Source: Blastocatellia bacterium (GTDB lineage Bacteria > Acidobacteriota > Blastocatellia > UBA7656). From it: a stretch of DNA of 64,000 bases. Position numbers and translations under genes: made by a program. Below are positions 45,389-54,651 of this stretch, piece after piece. Location: assembly GCA_035275065.1 (NCBI GenBank), contig DATENM010000034.1, positions 1-64,000 of the forward strand, given 5' to 3'. A model generated the notes under the pieces. That model was given only the letters and a program-made list of their open reading frames with translations. It did no database searches and was not told where the DNA came from. The first letter of the stretch is position 1. Each line of letters begins with the position of its first letter.

Positions 45389-47512
45389 CTAAGACGCGGG
45401 GCCGTTTCGCAAGACGAGGTTCTCGATGAAGAACTCCATCATGCGATCCGGGCGCAGGCCCGAATGGCCCATGTCCGGGCCGACCTGCACTTCAAAGCTC
45501 TTGCCGGCTTTCTGCAAGGCTTGAATCAACTGCATCGAATTCGACGGGTGCACGTTGTTGTCCGCCGTGCCGTAGTAAATCATCAGCCGACCTTTGAGCT
45601 TGTCTGCCATAGTCATGGCGTTGCCCGCTTCGTAGCCTTCTTTGTTCTCCTGGGGTATCCACATGTAGCGCTCGGTGTAGATCGTGTCGTAGTGATACCA
45701 AGAGGTCGGCGGTGACGAAGCCGCCGCCGCCTGAAACACATCGGGATGGCGCAAAATCGCGAGCGCCGACGTATAGCCGCCATAAGACGTGCCGAAGATG
45801 CCGACGCGTGTCTTGTCCACATAGGGCCGCGCCCACAGATAGCGCACGCCCGCCGCCTGGTCGTCAATCTCGACCGTGCCGAGTTTCATATAGATGGCGT
45901 CGAGGAAACGTTTGCCGCGCCCGGCGGCGCTGCGCGAATCGAGCGTCGCCACGAGAAAGCCATACTCGGTGAGCGGATTCGGCGTGCTGAAGGTTTCGCG
46001 CGCCCCATTGGTCGCCGGCCCGGCGTAGACGCTCACCAGCAGCGGATACTTTTTCGTCGGATCGAAGTTCGACGGGAAGTGCAGCAGCCCATGCAGATCG
46101 GTCATGCCGTCCGCCGCTTTGTAGGTGATCAGCTCGACGCGCTTCAAGCCGAGTTGGTCAGCCTTCGTCGTGTCGCTCTTCGCCAGCTCGGCAATCATTT
46201 TGCCTTCGCCGTCCATCAACCGTGTGACCGGCGGGGTGTCGTGCGTCTGCGCCACGTCAACAAAGTGAAGGCCATCGGGCGCGACATTGACCGTGTGATT
46301 GAGCGCCGGGTCGGTGAGCCGCCGGTCACCGCGCCCATCGAGACCGACGCGATGCAGTTGCAGCTTCATATGATTGTCGCCGTCGCGCGCCATGTAATAA
46401 AGCTGCCCGGCGGTTTCGTTCACCGCCACGATGTTCGCCACCTCGAAGGGGTGATTCGTCAGCGTGGCAATCAGCTTGCCGCTCAAATCGTAAAGATAGA
46501 AATTGCGCCAGCCCGTGCGCTCTGACGCCCAGATGAACCGCTTGCCATCGGCCAGGAATCGCATCTCCGGCGAGTTTTCTGTCCAGCTTGCCGGCCACTC
46601 TTCGCGAACGATGACGCGGCACTTGCCGGTGTCAGGGTTGGCAGCGGTGTACTCCATGATGTTCTGCCGGCGATTGGTGCGGTTGAACAAAAGCTCGCTG
46701 CTGTCTTGCGACCACGCCACGCGGTAGACGTAGTGACCGACCACCGCATTATCAAATGGCTTGCCGTCGCGCACGTCAACCTGAGTCATCTTTTTCGTGT
46801 CAACGTCATAAACGAACAACTCAACGATGGGGTTGGGCGTGCCGGCTTTCGGATAGGCTTCGATGTCCATGCGGCTCTGCAACTGGGTTTGATCGAGTTG
46901 CAGATAATAATCCTTCACAGGACTTTCGTCGAAGCGGTAGAAGGCAACCTTCTTACTGTTCGGCGACCACCACATCGCCGTCGTTTGCCTTAACTCTTCG
47001 CCGTAGACCCAACTGGCGACGCCATACTTGATGCGCTTCTGCTCGCTGCCGTCTTTGGTGATGGCCATCTCATTCGAGCCATCGGCATTACTCAGCCAGA
47101 GATTACGGTCGCGGTAAAGCGCCTTGAGCTTACCGTCGGGCGACACGGCAAAGCCGAGCTGCCGCCCGCGCTCAGGCGCGCCGGGCGCACGGCGGCCCAT
47201 CGGGGTATCGCCCTGGGCCGCATCGCCTGTAGCCTGGCCGGCCTCGGTCGTCTGCCCGGTCGCCGTGTCGTAGCGATACGACTTGCCGTCTTTTTGATAA
47301 GTGAATGCCTTGCCGCCGTCCACCCATTTGACCGCGAGGTTGCCCGGCTTGACTGAGCCGGGGATCTCCTTGCTCATGCGCTGGAACTGGTCATATCCCG
47401 GCATCGTCTTCAAGCGATCTTGCGCGCCCGAAGTGACCGGCAGCAGAGCGAGGGCCGCCAGCAATAGAATAATCATTATCTTGCCCGTCATTCGGGCAGT
47501 CAGGTTCTTCAT
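45389..47512 (-). CDS. S9 family dipeptidyl-peptidase IV-like protease
   Basis: 707 residues with a signal peptide. The N-terminal beta-propeller (about 70-460) has the DPP4-type segments WVYGEELRQTTAMWWSPNSKKVAFYRFDE and VAWSQDSSELLFNRTNR. The alpha/beta hydrolase domain has nucleophile Ser in GTSYGGYTS, the Asp in YGTADNNVHPSN and the His in DMGHSG. It removes N-terminal dipeptides, typically Xaa-Pro, from peptides in the periplasm or outside. AAGGAG is 9 bases before the ATG. It follows the zinc dehydrogenase by 62 bases and may share its transcript. Confidence 0.93.
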   Translation of the reverse strand: MKNLTARMTGKIMIILLLAALALLPVTSGAQDRLKTMPGYDQFQRMSKEIPGSVKPGNLAVKWVDGGKAFTYQKDGKSYRYDTATGQTTEAGQATGDAAQGDTPMGRRAPGAPERGRQLGFAVSPDGKLKALYRDRNLWLSNADGSNEMAITKDGSEQKRIKYGVASWVYGEELRQTTAMWWSPNSKKVAFYRFDESPVKDYYLQLDQTQLQSRMDIEAYPKAGTPNPIVELFVYDVDTKKMTQVDVRDGKPFDNAVVGHYVYRVAWSQDSSELLFNRTNRRQNIMEYTAANPDTGKCRVIVREEWPASWTENSPEMRFLADGKRFIWASERTGWRNFYLYDLSGKLIATLTNHPFEVANIVAVNETAGQLYYMARDGDNHMKLQLHRVGLDGRGDRRLTDPALNHTVNVAPDGLHFVDVAQTHDTPPVTRLMDGEGKMIAELAKSDTTKADQLGLKRVELITYKAADGMTDLHGLLHFPSNFDPTKKYPLLVSVYAGPATNGARETFSTPNPLTEYGFLVATLDSRSAAGRGKRFLDAIYMKLGTVEIDDQAAGVRYLWARPYVDKTRVGIFGTSYGGYTSALAILRHPDVFQAAAASSPPTSWYHYDTIYTERYMWIPQENKEGYEAGNAMTMADKLKGRLMIYYGTADNNVHPSNSMQLIQALQKAGKSFEVQVGPDMGHSGLRPDRMMEFFIENLVLRNGPAS

Positions 47513-47574
47513 CGTTTAAGTCTCCTTCTCGTCAATCGCATTATGGCAAATGAATTCAGAATCATCGCGACTGT

Positions 47575-48753
47575 TCAGAGCGTCACGACGCCTTTAACGT
47601 AATCCGCCGCGCGCCAGTCGCCGCCAAGCGCCTGCGGCACCTCATCGAGCCGTGTGTAGCGATGTGTGATGATCGAAGCCACGTCAATGCGGCCCGATTC
47701 GATCAATTCCAGGGCTCGCGCATAGACCGCGGGGCGGCCATCCGCATTAAACCCACCCGAGGCGCCAACCGAGGCGACCAGCACCGGCTCTCTAAATAAT
47801 ACATTATTCAACAGGCTCATGTCTGTGCCGGCATGGCCGTGGCCGTAGAGCAAGACCGTCGCCTGCTTGCGAATGAGGCCAGGGATCAGCGCCATCACGC
47901 GACCTGAGCCAGTTGCTTCGATCAAATACTCGACGCCGCGCCCGTCAGTCAATTCGCGAACCGCCTCAATCACATCGCCGCTAGACGGATCAATCGTCTG
48001 CGCGCCAAACGATTCGGCGAGCGCACGCTTGCGGCGGTTCGGCTCGCTGACCAGCAAGCGCCCATCGTAGCCGAGCGCCTGGCGCAGATACTGCGTGAAC
48101 AACAGTCCGGCCGGCCCCGCGCCGCAGATCAAGACCGCGCGCACACGCTCGTCAGCCTCGACAGCGTTGATGGCATAGCGGGCGCGCGCCCGCGCCGCAA
48201 AATCAGACGAGTGAATGATGCAGCCGAGCGGTTCGGTCATTGCCGCCTCTGCGCCGATTGATGATTGAATAGGCACGCAATTGACCGCCGGAACGGCGAT
48301 GTATTCAGCCAGCCCGCCCGGCAGCCCTGTGATTCCATGCTCGCGGTAGAACTCGCATTGATGCGAATCGCCGGTGCGGCAGTATTCGCAGACTGGCGCA
48401 CGCGCCGTGCTGACACAGTTCAACCCTTGATCGATGACGACGCGGTCGCCTTCGCGCAGGTCGCGCACTTCGGCGCTGATTTCAACGACTTCGCCGCTGA
48501 GCTCATGGCCGAGTATCTGCGGCTCGCGGTTAAACGGCACCGGCTGCCCGTGCGCGTCGGTGTTGTAATTGGCGTGGCCCGCGAAAATGTGTATGTCGGT
48601 GCCGCACAGGCCGACGCTCGCGACGCGCACCAGAACCTCACGCGGCCCCGTCTGTGGGCGCGCCACGTCGCGGACTTCCATGCGCGCAACGTCACATAGC
48701 ACACAGGCTCGCATGGTCGCCGATCCGCTGTGGTGAATGCCAGGGTTCGTCAT
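47575..48753 (-). CDS. Zinc-dependent medium-chain dehydrogenase
   Basis: 392 residues. Alcohol dehydrogenase GroES-like half with the catalytic zinc motif CGTDIH and GHELSGEV, and the structural-zinc cysteines partly retained (CVSTARAPVCEYC). The Rossmann half carries GAGPAGLL. It resembles sorbitol/threonine dehydrogenases that oxidise secondary alcohols of sugars or polyols with NAD(P). It starts 12 bases after the SDR gene on the same strand, in a three-gene sugar-type operon. Confidence 0.85.
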   Translation of the reverse strand: MTNPGIHHSGSATMRACVLCDVARMEVRDVARPQTGPREVLVRVASVGLCGTDIHIFAGHANYNTDAHGQPVPFNREPQILGHELSGEVVEISAEVRDLREGDRVVIDQGLNCVSTARAPVCEYCRTGDSHQCEFYREHGITGLPGGLAEYIAVPAVNCVPIQSSIGAEAAMTEPLGCIIHSSDFAARARARYAINAVEADERVRAVLICGAGPAGLLFTQYLRQALGYDGRLLVSEPNRRKRALAESFGAQTIDPSSGDVIEAVRELTDGRGVEYLIEATGSGRVMALIPGLIRKQATVLLYGHGHAGTDMSLLNNVLFREPVLVASVGASGGFNADGRPAVYARALELIESGRIDVASIITHRYTRLDEVPQALGGDWRAADYVKGVVTL

Positions 48754-48765
48754 AATCTTCCGCGC

Positions 48766-49752
48766 TTAGACGCAGGCGGCACGCATCTCGGCTTCGATGT
48801 CGCCGGTGTCGAGCCGACCAGCGGCGTTCAACTCGGCAAAGCGTTGTATGGTTTCGCGCACGCCATCGCCAAGCGGCGTTACCGGCAGCTCACCGATGGT
48901 TTGCCGGATGGCGGCATCGCTCAACGCCGCGGCAATCGGGATGGGCGGGCCGCCGCATGTGGCCAGCTCACGGCCAGCCGTCTCGTTGATAAGGCGGGCG
49001 ACTTCTTCGATCAACACGGTCTGCCCGTGCAGGTTGAAGACGTGCGCCCCCGTCGGCGCGCGGTCGGCGCAGGCGATGAAGGCCGCTGCCGCGTCGGCGA
49101 CATAGAGGAAATCGGTCGCGCCGCCAAAGCGAATCCGAAACGGCACGCCGAGCGCCGCCGCTTTCATGGCCTTCGTCGGGTCGCTGGTCAATCCCGTATC
49201 GCGGTTGACGCCGTAAACCGTCAGGGGCCGCAGCCCGACACTCGACAGCCCGTGATCGAGATAATAGACGCGGGCGTTGCCTTCGTTGGCGCGCTTGAAA
49301 ACGCCATAGTGCGTAGCCGGCTCGCACACCGTCGTTTCATCAACCGGCTCGTGATCTTCGCTCATGCCGAAGACGGCTGCCGAGCTGGCATAAACAACAC
49401 GCTCGACGGCGGCCTGCCGCGCTGCCTCAAAGACGTTAAGCGCGCCGATGACATTGACCGCCGCGCCACGCACCGGGGCGGCTTTGCAGGTCGGCACCTG
49501 AAGGCCGGCGAGGTGAATGATGCGCCGCGCACCGGATGCGGCCATCGCCGCGGCGATGGCCGACGAATCGGTAATGTCGCCGACGATGAAGCGGACGGCG
49601 GCAATCTCGGCTTCGCTCATGATCTGTCGCAGCCGCCGCGCATCATCGCTGACATCGAAGACAAACGGCGCGTCGCCGCGCTCGACCAGTGCCTTGACGA
49701 TCCACGAACCGATGCAGCCCTGTGCGCCGGTGATGAAGTACGCTTCGCTCAT
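48766..49752 (-). CDS. NAD-dependent epimerase/dehydratase (extended SDR)
   Basis: 328 residues. N-terminal nucleotide motif TGAQGCIGSWIV (TGxxGxxG), the downstream Asp in VFDVSDD, the HLAG segment and the catalytic YGVFK (YxxxK). The DFLYVADAAAAF segment is typical of extended SDRs such as uronate dehydrogenase or sugar epimerases. In this operon it probably oxidises or epimerises a sugar before or after the lactonase step. Exact substrate unknown. Confidence 0.87.
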   Translation of the reverse strand: MSEAYFITGAQGCIGSWIVKALVERGDAPFVFDVSDDARRLRQIMSEAEIAAVRFIVGDITDSSAIAAAMAASGARRIIHLAGLQVPTCKAAPVRGAAVNVIGALNVFEAARQAAVERVVYASSAAVFGMSEDHEPVDETTVCEPATHYGVFKRANEGNARVYYLDHGLSSVGLRPLTVYGVNRDTGLTSDPTKAMKAAALGVPFRIRFGGATDFLYVADAAAAFIACADRAPTGAHVFNLHGQTVLIEEVARLINETAGRELATCGGPPIPIAAALSDAAIRQTIGELPVTPLGDGVRETIQRFAELNAAGRLDTGDIEAEMRAACV

Positions 49753-49774
49753 AGTTATTAAATCTCAGGATTGG

Positions 49775-50623
49775 TTAAGAATTCTGCGGCAATCGATAAA
49801 AGCTCGCGGCGTTGTCCGCGAGAACAAGTTGCCGCTCACGATCATTCAAACCGCCGAGCAACGATTGGTAAGCCGTGAGCGCCTGTTCGTACGAGGCCGC
49901 GAGCAAGCATACGGGCCAGTCGCTGCCGATCATCATGCGCTCAGGGCCGAACCATTCGAGCGCCCGCTCGACGTAAGGCCGTAAATCTTCGGTCTTCCAG
50001 CTCAGGTGGTCCGCTTCGGTGACCAGGCCCGAAAGTTTACAGTGGATGCCGGGAATTTGCGCGACGGCTCGCAACCCGCTCGCCCACTCCTCTATTTTGC
50101 CGCTGGCAATCGGCGGCTTGGCCATATGATCAACAACTAGCCGTAAGCCGGGACAGCGCTCGGCCACCGTCAGCACGTGGCGCAGGTGGCGCGTATGCAC
50201 CAGCAAGTCGTACGCAACGCCCCCCGCCGCCAGAACCTTGAGGCCGCGTAGCACGCCGGGCTGTAGGAGCCAGTCGTCCGCCGGCTCGCTTTCAACCAGA
50301 TGGCGCACGCCTCTGAATTTCGGATGGCCGATAAATTCCGCGAGCCGCGATTCGACTTGCGGATCAGTCAAATCCACCCAGCCGACGACTCCGGCGATGA
50401 AGCGATGGCGGTCAGCCAATTCTAACAGCCAGCGCGTCTCCGCGAGGCTGTTGCTGGCCTGCACCAGCACCGTCTGCCCTACGCCATTCTCGTTCAATAA
50501 CGGAGCGAGCGACTCAGGGAGAAAGTCGCGGTAGAGCGTCTCGACCTCGGCGCTCATCCACGGGTAGTCGAAGCGCCCGACCTGCCAGAAATGTTGGTGG
50601 CTATCGATGATTGTGCCGCCCAT
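49775..50623 (-). CDS. Amidohydrolase family sugar-lactonase-like protein
   Basis: 282 residues. Starts TIIDSHQHFWQ, the metal-binding HxH of the COG3618/fuconolactonase group. Further motifs: QASNSLAETRWLLELAD, DHMAKPP, HCKLSGLVTEAD and GSDWPVCLLAASY. These proteins hydrolyse L-fucono- or L-rhamnono-1,4-lactones or related compounds. First gene of a minus-strand operon with the SDR and zinc dehydrogenase. Divergent from the carboxyltransferase at 50819. Confidence 0.85.
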   Translation of the reverse strand: MGGTIIDSHQHFWQVGRFDYPWMSAEVETLYRDFLPESLAPLLNENGVGQTVLVQASNSLAETRWLLELADRHRFIAGVVGWVDLTDPQVESRLAEFIGHPKFRGVRHLVESEPADDWLLQPGVLRGLKVLAAGGVAYDLLVHTRHLRHVLTVAERCPGLRLVVDHMAKPPIASGKIEEWASGLRAVAQIPGIHCKLSGLVTEADHLSWKTEDLRPYVERALEWFGPERMMIGSDWPVCLLAASYEQALTAYQSLLGGLNDRERQLVLADNAASFYRLPQNS

Positions 50624-50818
50624 GCCAGTTCCAATCAGCCCGCCAGATTAATCAACAATGGCCGGATAAGCCATCGCGCAGATGAATGGAGAAAAGGCAT
50701 TCTCCAACCGCCGCCGCGATTGGTCAAGTGGCCGCCGCCCCGCGGCTTTTCAATCTTCGCTTTTTGCTTTAGCCTTTCAGCGCAACATCAACACTATCCT
50801 TCCTCAGGAGACAAGCGA

Positions 50819-52375
50819 TTGAGTTGGGAGCCCGAAGTCGAAGAGATCAAGCGCCGCGCCGAACTGGCCAAACAGATGGGCGGCGAACAGAACGTCGCGC
50901 GACACCATGCCAATGGCCGACTCACGGTGCGCGAACGTATCGGGCGCTTGCTCGATAGCCATTCTTTTCATGAAGTCGGCGCGCTGGCGGGCCGCGCCAC
51001 TTATGAAGCGGGTCAACTGGCTTCGTTCACGCCAGCGAATTTCGTCTTCGGCACGGGGCGCATTGACGGGCGCAAGGTCGTCGTCGGCGGCGACGACTTC
51101 ACGGTGCGCGGCGGTGCGGCGGATGGCGCGGTCGGCTACAAAGCGGTCTACGCCGAGCGGCTGGCGCGCGAGTTCCGCGTGCCGCTGGTCCGACTGGTTG
51201 ACGGCACGGGCGGCGGCGGCAGCGTCAAGACCATCGAGACGATGGGGCGCACCTATGTGCCGCCGCTGCCGGGCTGGGACATCTCTGTGGCGCTGCTCGC
51301 GGAGGTTCCGGTCGTCGGCGCATGTCTCGGCTCGGTCGCGGGACTCGGCGCGGTGCGCGTCGTCAACTCGCACTTTTCGTTGATGGTCAAAGGCACGGCG
51401 CAGCTCTTCGTCGCCGGGCCGCCGGTCGTCGAGCGCAGCGTCGGCGAGAAAGTCGGCAAGGAAGAACTCGGCGGCTCGCACATCCACGCGCACGGCAGCG
51501 GCTGCGTCGACAACGAGGTCGGCAGCGAAGATGAAGCCTTCGCGCAGATTCGCGCCTTCCTCGGTTACTTGCCGTCGAACGTCTGGCAGTTGCCGCCGCG
51601 CCGCGACACGGATGATCCAGCGAACCGCTCGGAAGCGGACTTGATCTCGATCATCCCGCGCGACCGGCGGCGCGGCTACAATGCGCGGCGGTTGGTCGAG
51701 TTGATCGTTGATCGCGACTCATTCTTTGAGATCAGCCGCTTTTACGGGCGCCCGCTGATCGCAGGGCTGGCGCGGCTGAACGGTTATGCGGTCGGCGTGA
51801 TGGCCAATGACCCTCATTTTCACGGCGGCGGGCTGGACGCGCCGGCAAGCGAAAAGCTCGTCCGCTTCGTTGACCTCTGCGACACCTTCCACCTGCCGGT
51901 CGTCAACCTCGTAGACCAGCCGGGCTTCGTCGTCGGCACCAAAGCCGAGCGCGCCGGCACAGCGCGGTACGGCGCGCGGGCGATTGCGGCAATCTATCAA
52001 GTCCGCGTCCCGTGGGTGAGCATCCTGCTGCGGCGTTGTTATGGCGTGGCGGGCGCGGCGCATGGCAACACGAACGGACTGAACTTGCGCTACGCGTGGC
52101 CGTCAGGCGATTGGGGTTCGTTGCCGATTGAAGGCGGCGTGATGGCGGCTTATCGGCGCGACATCGAATCGTCGCCGGACCCGGAAGCGCGACGCCGCGA
52201 GATCGAAGAGACATTGAACCAGTTGCGCTCGCCCTTCCGCACCGCCGAAGCCTTCGGCGTCGAAGAGATCATTGACCCGCGCGAAACGCGCCCCATTCTC
52301 TGCGACTGGGTCGAGACGGCTTACAGCTTATTGCCCATGCAACTGGGACCAAAGCTCAGGGGCTTCCGCCCGTGA
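50819..52375 (+). CDS. Acyl-CoA carboxylase carboxyltransferase (beta) subunit
   Basis: 518 residues from a TTG at 50819, chosen because AGGAG (50806-50810) is 8 bases upstream and the protein then starts WEPEVEEIKRRAELAKQMGG, as in propionyl/methylcrotonyl-CoA carboxylases. Codons upstream in the same open frame do not look coding. The crotonase-like halves are present, with GTGGGGSVKTIE, GGSHIHAHGSGCVDNEV and the C-terminal GFVVGTKAE...RRCYGVAGAAHG oxyanion regions. It transfers CO2 from carboxybiotin to an acyl-CoA. The biotin carboxylase/BCCP partner is not in the window. Acyl specificity not readable. Confidence 0.9.
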   Translation: MSWEPEVEEIKRRAELAKQMGGEQNVARHHANGRLTVRERIGRLLDSHSFHEVGALAGRATYEAGQLASFTPANFVFGTGRIDGRKVVVGGDDFTVRGGAADGAVGYKAVYAERLAREFRVPLVRLVDGTGGGGSVKTIETMGRTYVPPLPGWDISVALLAEVPVVGACLGSVAGLGAVRVVNSHFSLMVKGTAQLFVAGPPVVERSVGEKVGKEELGGSHIHAHGSGCVDNEVGSEDEAFAQIRAFLGYLPSNVWQLPPRRDTDDPANRSEADLISIIPRDRRRGYNARRLVELIVDRDSFFEISRFYGRPLIAGLARLNGYAVGVMANDPHFHGGGLDAPASEKLVRFVDLCDTFHLPVVNLVDQPGFVVGTKAERAGTARYGARAIAAIYQVRVPWVSILLRRCYGVAGAAHGNTNGLNLRYAWPSGDWGSLPIEGGVMAAYRRDIESSPDPEARRREIEETLNQLRSPFRTAEAFGVEEIIDPRETRPILCDWVETAYSLLPMQLGPKLRGFRP

Positions 52376-52377
52376 GG

Positions 52378-52480
52378 GTGACAAGTGACAAGTGACGAGT
52401 GACAAGAGGGATTCGCAGGCCGAGTCTTGACCGGAATCGGAGCGACATCGTCTTGTCACTCGTCACTTGTCACTTGTCAC
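52378..52480. repeat. 30-bp perfect inverted repeat made of GTGACAA heptads
   Basis: Left arm 52378-52407 (GTGACAAGTGACAAGTGACG then AGTGACAAGA) is the exact reverse complement of 52451-52480. The loop is 43 bases. The arms are four tandem heptads of GTGACAA, one with a change. It fills the gap between the convergent carboxyltransferase and oxidoreductase genes, and its right arm overlaps the last codon and stop of the latter. A bidirectional terminator role is possible. Confidence 0.9.
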
Positions 52481-53832
52481 TCTACAGGGAGTTTCCACGG
52501 CGCGCGGTAGCGGCGCGTCAGATAGCTCTGCGCTTCGTTGTCGCCGATGAACGATTCTTTCTCGACATCCCAACGCACCTGCCGGCCAAGTCGGAAGGCG
52601 ATATTGCCAAGGTGACAGGCGATCATCGAGTTGTGGCCGATCTCGACATCCGAGTTCGGCAGTTGCCGCGAGCGCACCGAGTCAACGAAATTCTTGATAT
52701 GCAGGAGGTGGTAATCATCGCCGCCGCTTCCCTGGCGCGGCATGCCTGCGTCTTTATAGCGCGCTTTGCCATTGACGCGCTCGCTTTCGGGATAGACCTC
52801 CCAGCCGCCGCGATCAACCACCAGCACGCCGTTGTTGCCGTGAAAGGCGACGCCGTGATCGCGCGCCTCAGGGCCGCGCCCGATGGCCGTCGCATGCTCC
52901 CAGACCATGCTGTAATCGGGGTATGACCAGATGACCTGTTGCGTGTCCGGGGTCTCTTCGGCATCGTCGGGGAACCCGAATTTGCCGCCGACCGCTGCGG
53001 CTGAAAGCGGCGCTTTGACGTTCATTGCCCAGTTGGCGATATCGATCATGTGCGCGCCCCAATCCGTCATCAAGCCGCCGGAGTAGTCCCAGTACCAGCG
53101 AAAGTTGAAGTGAAAACGATTCTTGTTGAAAGGCCGCTTCGGCGCAGGGCCGAGCCACATCTCGTAATCCACTGTCGCCGGCGGCTCGCTGTCGGGAACC
53201 GGTGCGATGTTGCCCATCCAGTTCTGGTAAGCCCAGGCGCGCACCATGCGAATCTTGCCGAGCTTGCCGCTGCGCACATATTCTACCGCGTCTTTATAGT
53301 GAGCGGCGCTGCGCTGCTGCGTGCCCATCTGGACAATGCGATGGTGCTGGCGCGCGGCGTTGACCATGGCGCGGCCTTCGCCAATGCTGATGGCCAGCGG
53401 CTTCTCGACGTAAACATCTTTGCCTGCCTGGCAAGCCATAATCGTCGGCAGCGCGTGCCAGTGGTCGGGCGTGCCGACTATGACGGCATCGATGTCGCGA
53501 AGATCAAGCACGCGGCGAAAGTCGCGCGTCACCAGTTGCGGGTGTTGCGAGTAATCGCCTTCGACCATCTTCTGCGCGCGCGCCGCTTGCTCGTCGTCGA
53601 CGTCGCAGAGCGCGACACATTCGACGTTCTTGAGCTTCAGTATCTGGCGGAGGTCGCCGCGGCCCTGGCCGCCGCAGCCAATCAGGCCGACGCGCAGCCG
53701 GTCATTCGCGCCGGCGACATTGTTCGTGGATTGCGCGGCCACGCCGGTAGCCGACAATGCGGTATAGGCCGCCGCTGCGGCACCAGCTTCTAGCGACTGC
53801 TTGATGAATTGGCGGCGATTTTTTGAAGCCAT
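52477..53832 (-). CDS. Tat-exported Gfo/Idh/MocA family oxidoreductase
   Basis: 451 residues from the ATG at 53832 (GGAG about 9 bases upstream). The frame is open to 53994, but a twin-arginine signal begins here: NRRQFIKQSLEAGAAAAAYTA. The NAD(P)-binding fold has GLIGCGGQGRGDL, and EKP is in DVYVEKPLAISIGEG. The C-terminal domain has GGLMTDWGAHMIDIANWAM. The family oxidises or reduces sugars and cyclitols; secreted, signal-bearing versions are common in Acidobacteriota and Planctomycetota. It probably works with the adjacent sugar operon, though the strand arrangement is convergent with the carboxyltransferase. Confidence 0.9.
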   Translation of the reverse strand: MASKNRRQFIKQSLEAGAAAAAYTALSATGVAAQSTNNVAGANDRLRVGLIGCGGQGRGDLRQILKLKNVECVALCDVDDEQAARAQKMVEGDYSQHPQLVTRDFRRVLDLRDIDAVIVGTPDHWHALPTIMACQAGKDVYVEKPLAISIGEGRAMVNAARQHHRIVQMGTQQRSAAHYKDAVEYVRSGKLGKIRMVRAWAYQNWMGNIAPVPDSEPPATVDYEMWLGPAPKRPFNKNRFHFNFRWYWDYSGGLMTDWGAHMIDIANWAMNVKAPLSAAAVGGKFGFPDDAEETPDTQQVIWSYPDYSMVWEHATAIGRGPEARDHGVAFHGNNGVLVVDRGGWEVYPESERVNGKARYKDAGMPRQGSGGDDYHLLHIKNFVDSVRSRQLPNSDVEIGHNSMIACHLGNIAFRLGRQVRWDVEKESFIGDNEAQSYLTRRYRAPWKLPVE

Positions 53833-53924
53833 ATGCGTTCTCCCATCTGGCGCGCTCGGCGGCCCGTCAGTCGCCAAGCGAAGCCCTTTTGTTTGATTGA
53901 AAGGGGATTCGTTGATGCGCGGCC

Positions 53925-53954
53925 AATATAGCACCTGCCGCTGAGTGAATTCAA
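53925..53954 (-). promoter_or_regulatory. Candidate promoter of the Gfo/Idh/MocA gene
   Basis: On the minus strand: TTGAAT (four of six -35 bases), 18-base spacer, TATATT (five of six -10 bases). Transcription would start about 85-90 bases before the ATG at 53832. Confidence 0.5.
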
Positions 53955-54062
53955 ACAACGGCGTCGCGCGCCTGCTGGCCGTCGGCACAGACATTTGTAA
54001 CCGGTAGCGTTCTGCCGGCGTAGTTACCGGCGCTAGGAAATCTCATGGGCTAAGCTCTCCAA
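53955..54062 (+). ncRNA. Candidate small RNA upstream of an orphan terminator
   Basis: The terminator at 54063-54094 points to the right, yet no plus-strand gene lies between it and the carboxyltransferase that ends at 52375. The sequence contains a GTAAC/GTTAC-based imperfect hairpin near 53998-54030. No known RNA family is recognised. The 5' end is a guess. Confidence 0.3.
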
Positions 54063-54094
54063 GCCTGCCGCGCCATGCGTGGCAGGCCCTTTTT
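54063..54094 (+). terminator. Rho-independent terminator without a plus-strand gene upstream
   Basis: Eleven-base stem GCCTGCCGCGC (54063-54073) / GCGTGGCAGGC (54077-54087) with a CAT loop and one G-U pair, followed by CC and five T bases. Confidence 0.7.
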
Positions 54095-54288
54095 GTCAGT
54101 CGCAAGGTAAATGTCATCCTGCCAAACGTGAACCTCATCTCGCGGCAACGATAGCTCACCCGCCGGCAGTTGCCATACCGGGTCGGTGTCTTGCTCTGTT
54201 CGCATAGCCAGGCATCCAGATGATGATTACGGCGGCCTGATTATCGCTCGCCACTGCAAGGATGCTAATGGCTCGTTTAGTGGCTGCC
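54095..54288. other. Intergenic region after the orphan terminator
   Basis: About 190 bases before the end of the VOC gene, with no convincing gene. The minus-strand frame at 54156-54545 is a shadow of the VOC gene that runs into this region. Confidence 0.5.
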
Positions 54289-54651
54289 TTACGCGAGCGC
54301 CAGGATTTCAAGCTGATGGCCGTCGGGGTCGCTGAAGTAGATTGATGTCGAGCCCATCCATGAATGAAAGATTGGCCCTTCCACTTCAACGCCTTGCTCG
54401 CGCAAGCTCGCCGCGGCGCTTTCCAGGTCGCCCTGGTCAGCCTGGAAAGCGAAGTGCTGCGAAGGCCAGTCGCCGGCGTTCTCTTGCAGAACCACCATGC
54501 CGGCATTGCCACCGACATAGAGGAATAGCCAGTTTCTCTTTTCATCGCGCAGCCCGATCTTCAGACCAAGGATGTCGCAGTAAAAAGCCTGAGCCCTGCT
54601 CAGGTCGTCAACGGGAATAGCAATTTCGTAAATGCCTTGGAGGGGTAGCAT
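54289..54651 (-). CDS. VOC (glyoxalase/dioxygenase) family protein
   Basis: 120 residues from the ATG at 54651 (GAGG 6 bases upstream); ATG at 54654 or GTG at 54663 are close alternatives. Two beta-alpha-beta-beta-beta modules are visible: YEIAIPVDDLSRAQAFYCDILGLKIG and IYFSDPDGHQLEILA, the usual VOC ends with metal ligands. The family covers glyoxalases, dioxygenases and resistance proteins. Substrate unknown. Confidence 0.85.
   Translation of the reverse strand: MLPLQGIYEIAIPVDDLSRAQAFYCDILGLKIGLRDEKRNWLFLYVGGNAGMVVLQENAGDWPSQHFAFQADQGDLESAAASLREQGVEVEGPIFHSWMGSTSIYFSDPDGHQLEILALA

Noticed and set aside
54156-54545. 129-codon frame overlapping the VOC gene
   Set aside because: It is a frame-shifted shadow of the VOC gene, which has both conserved end motifs.
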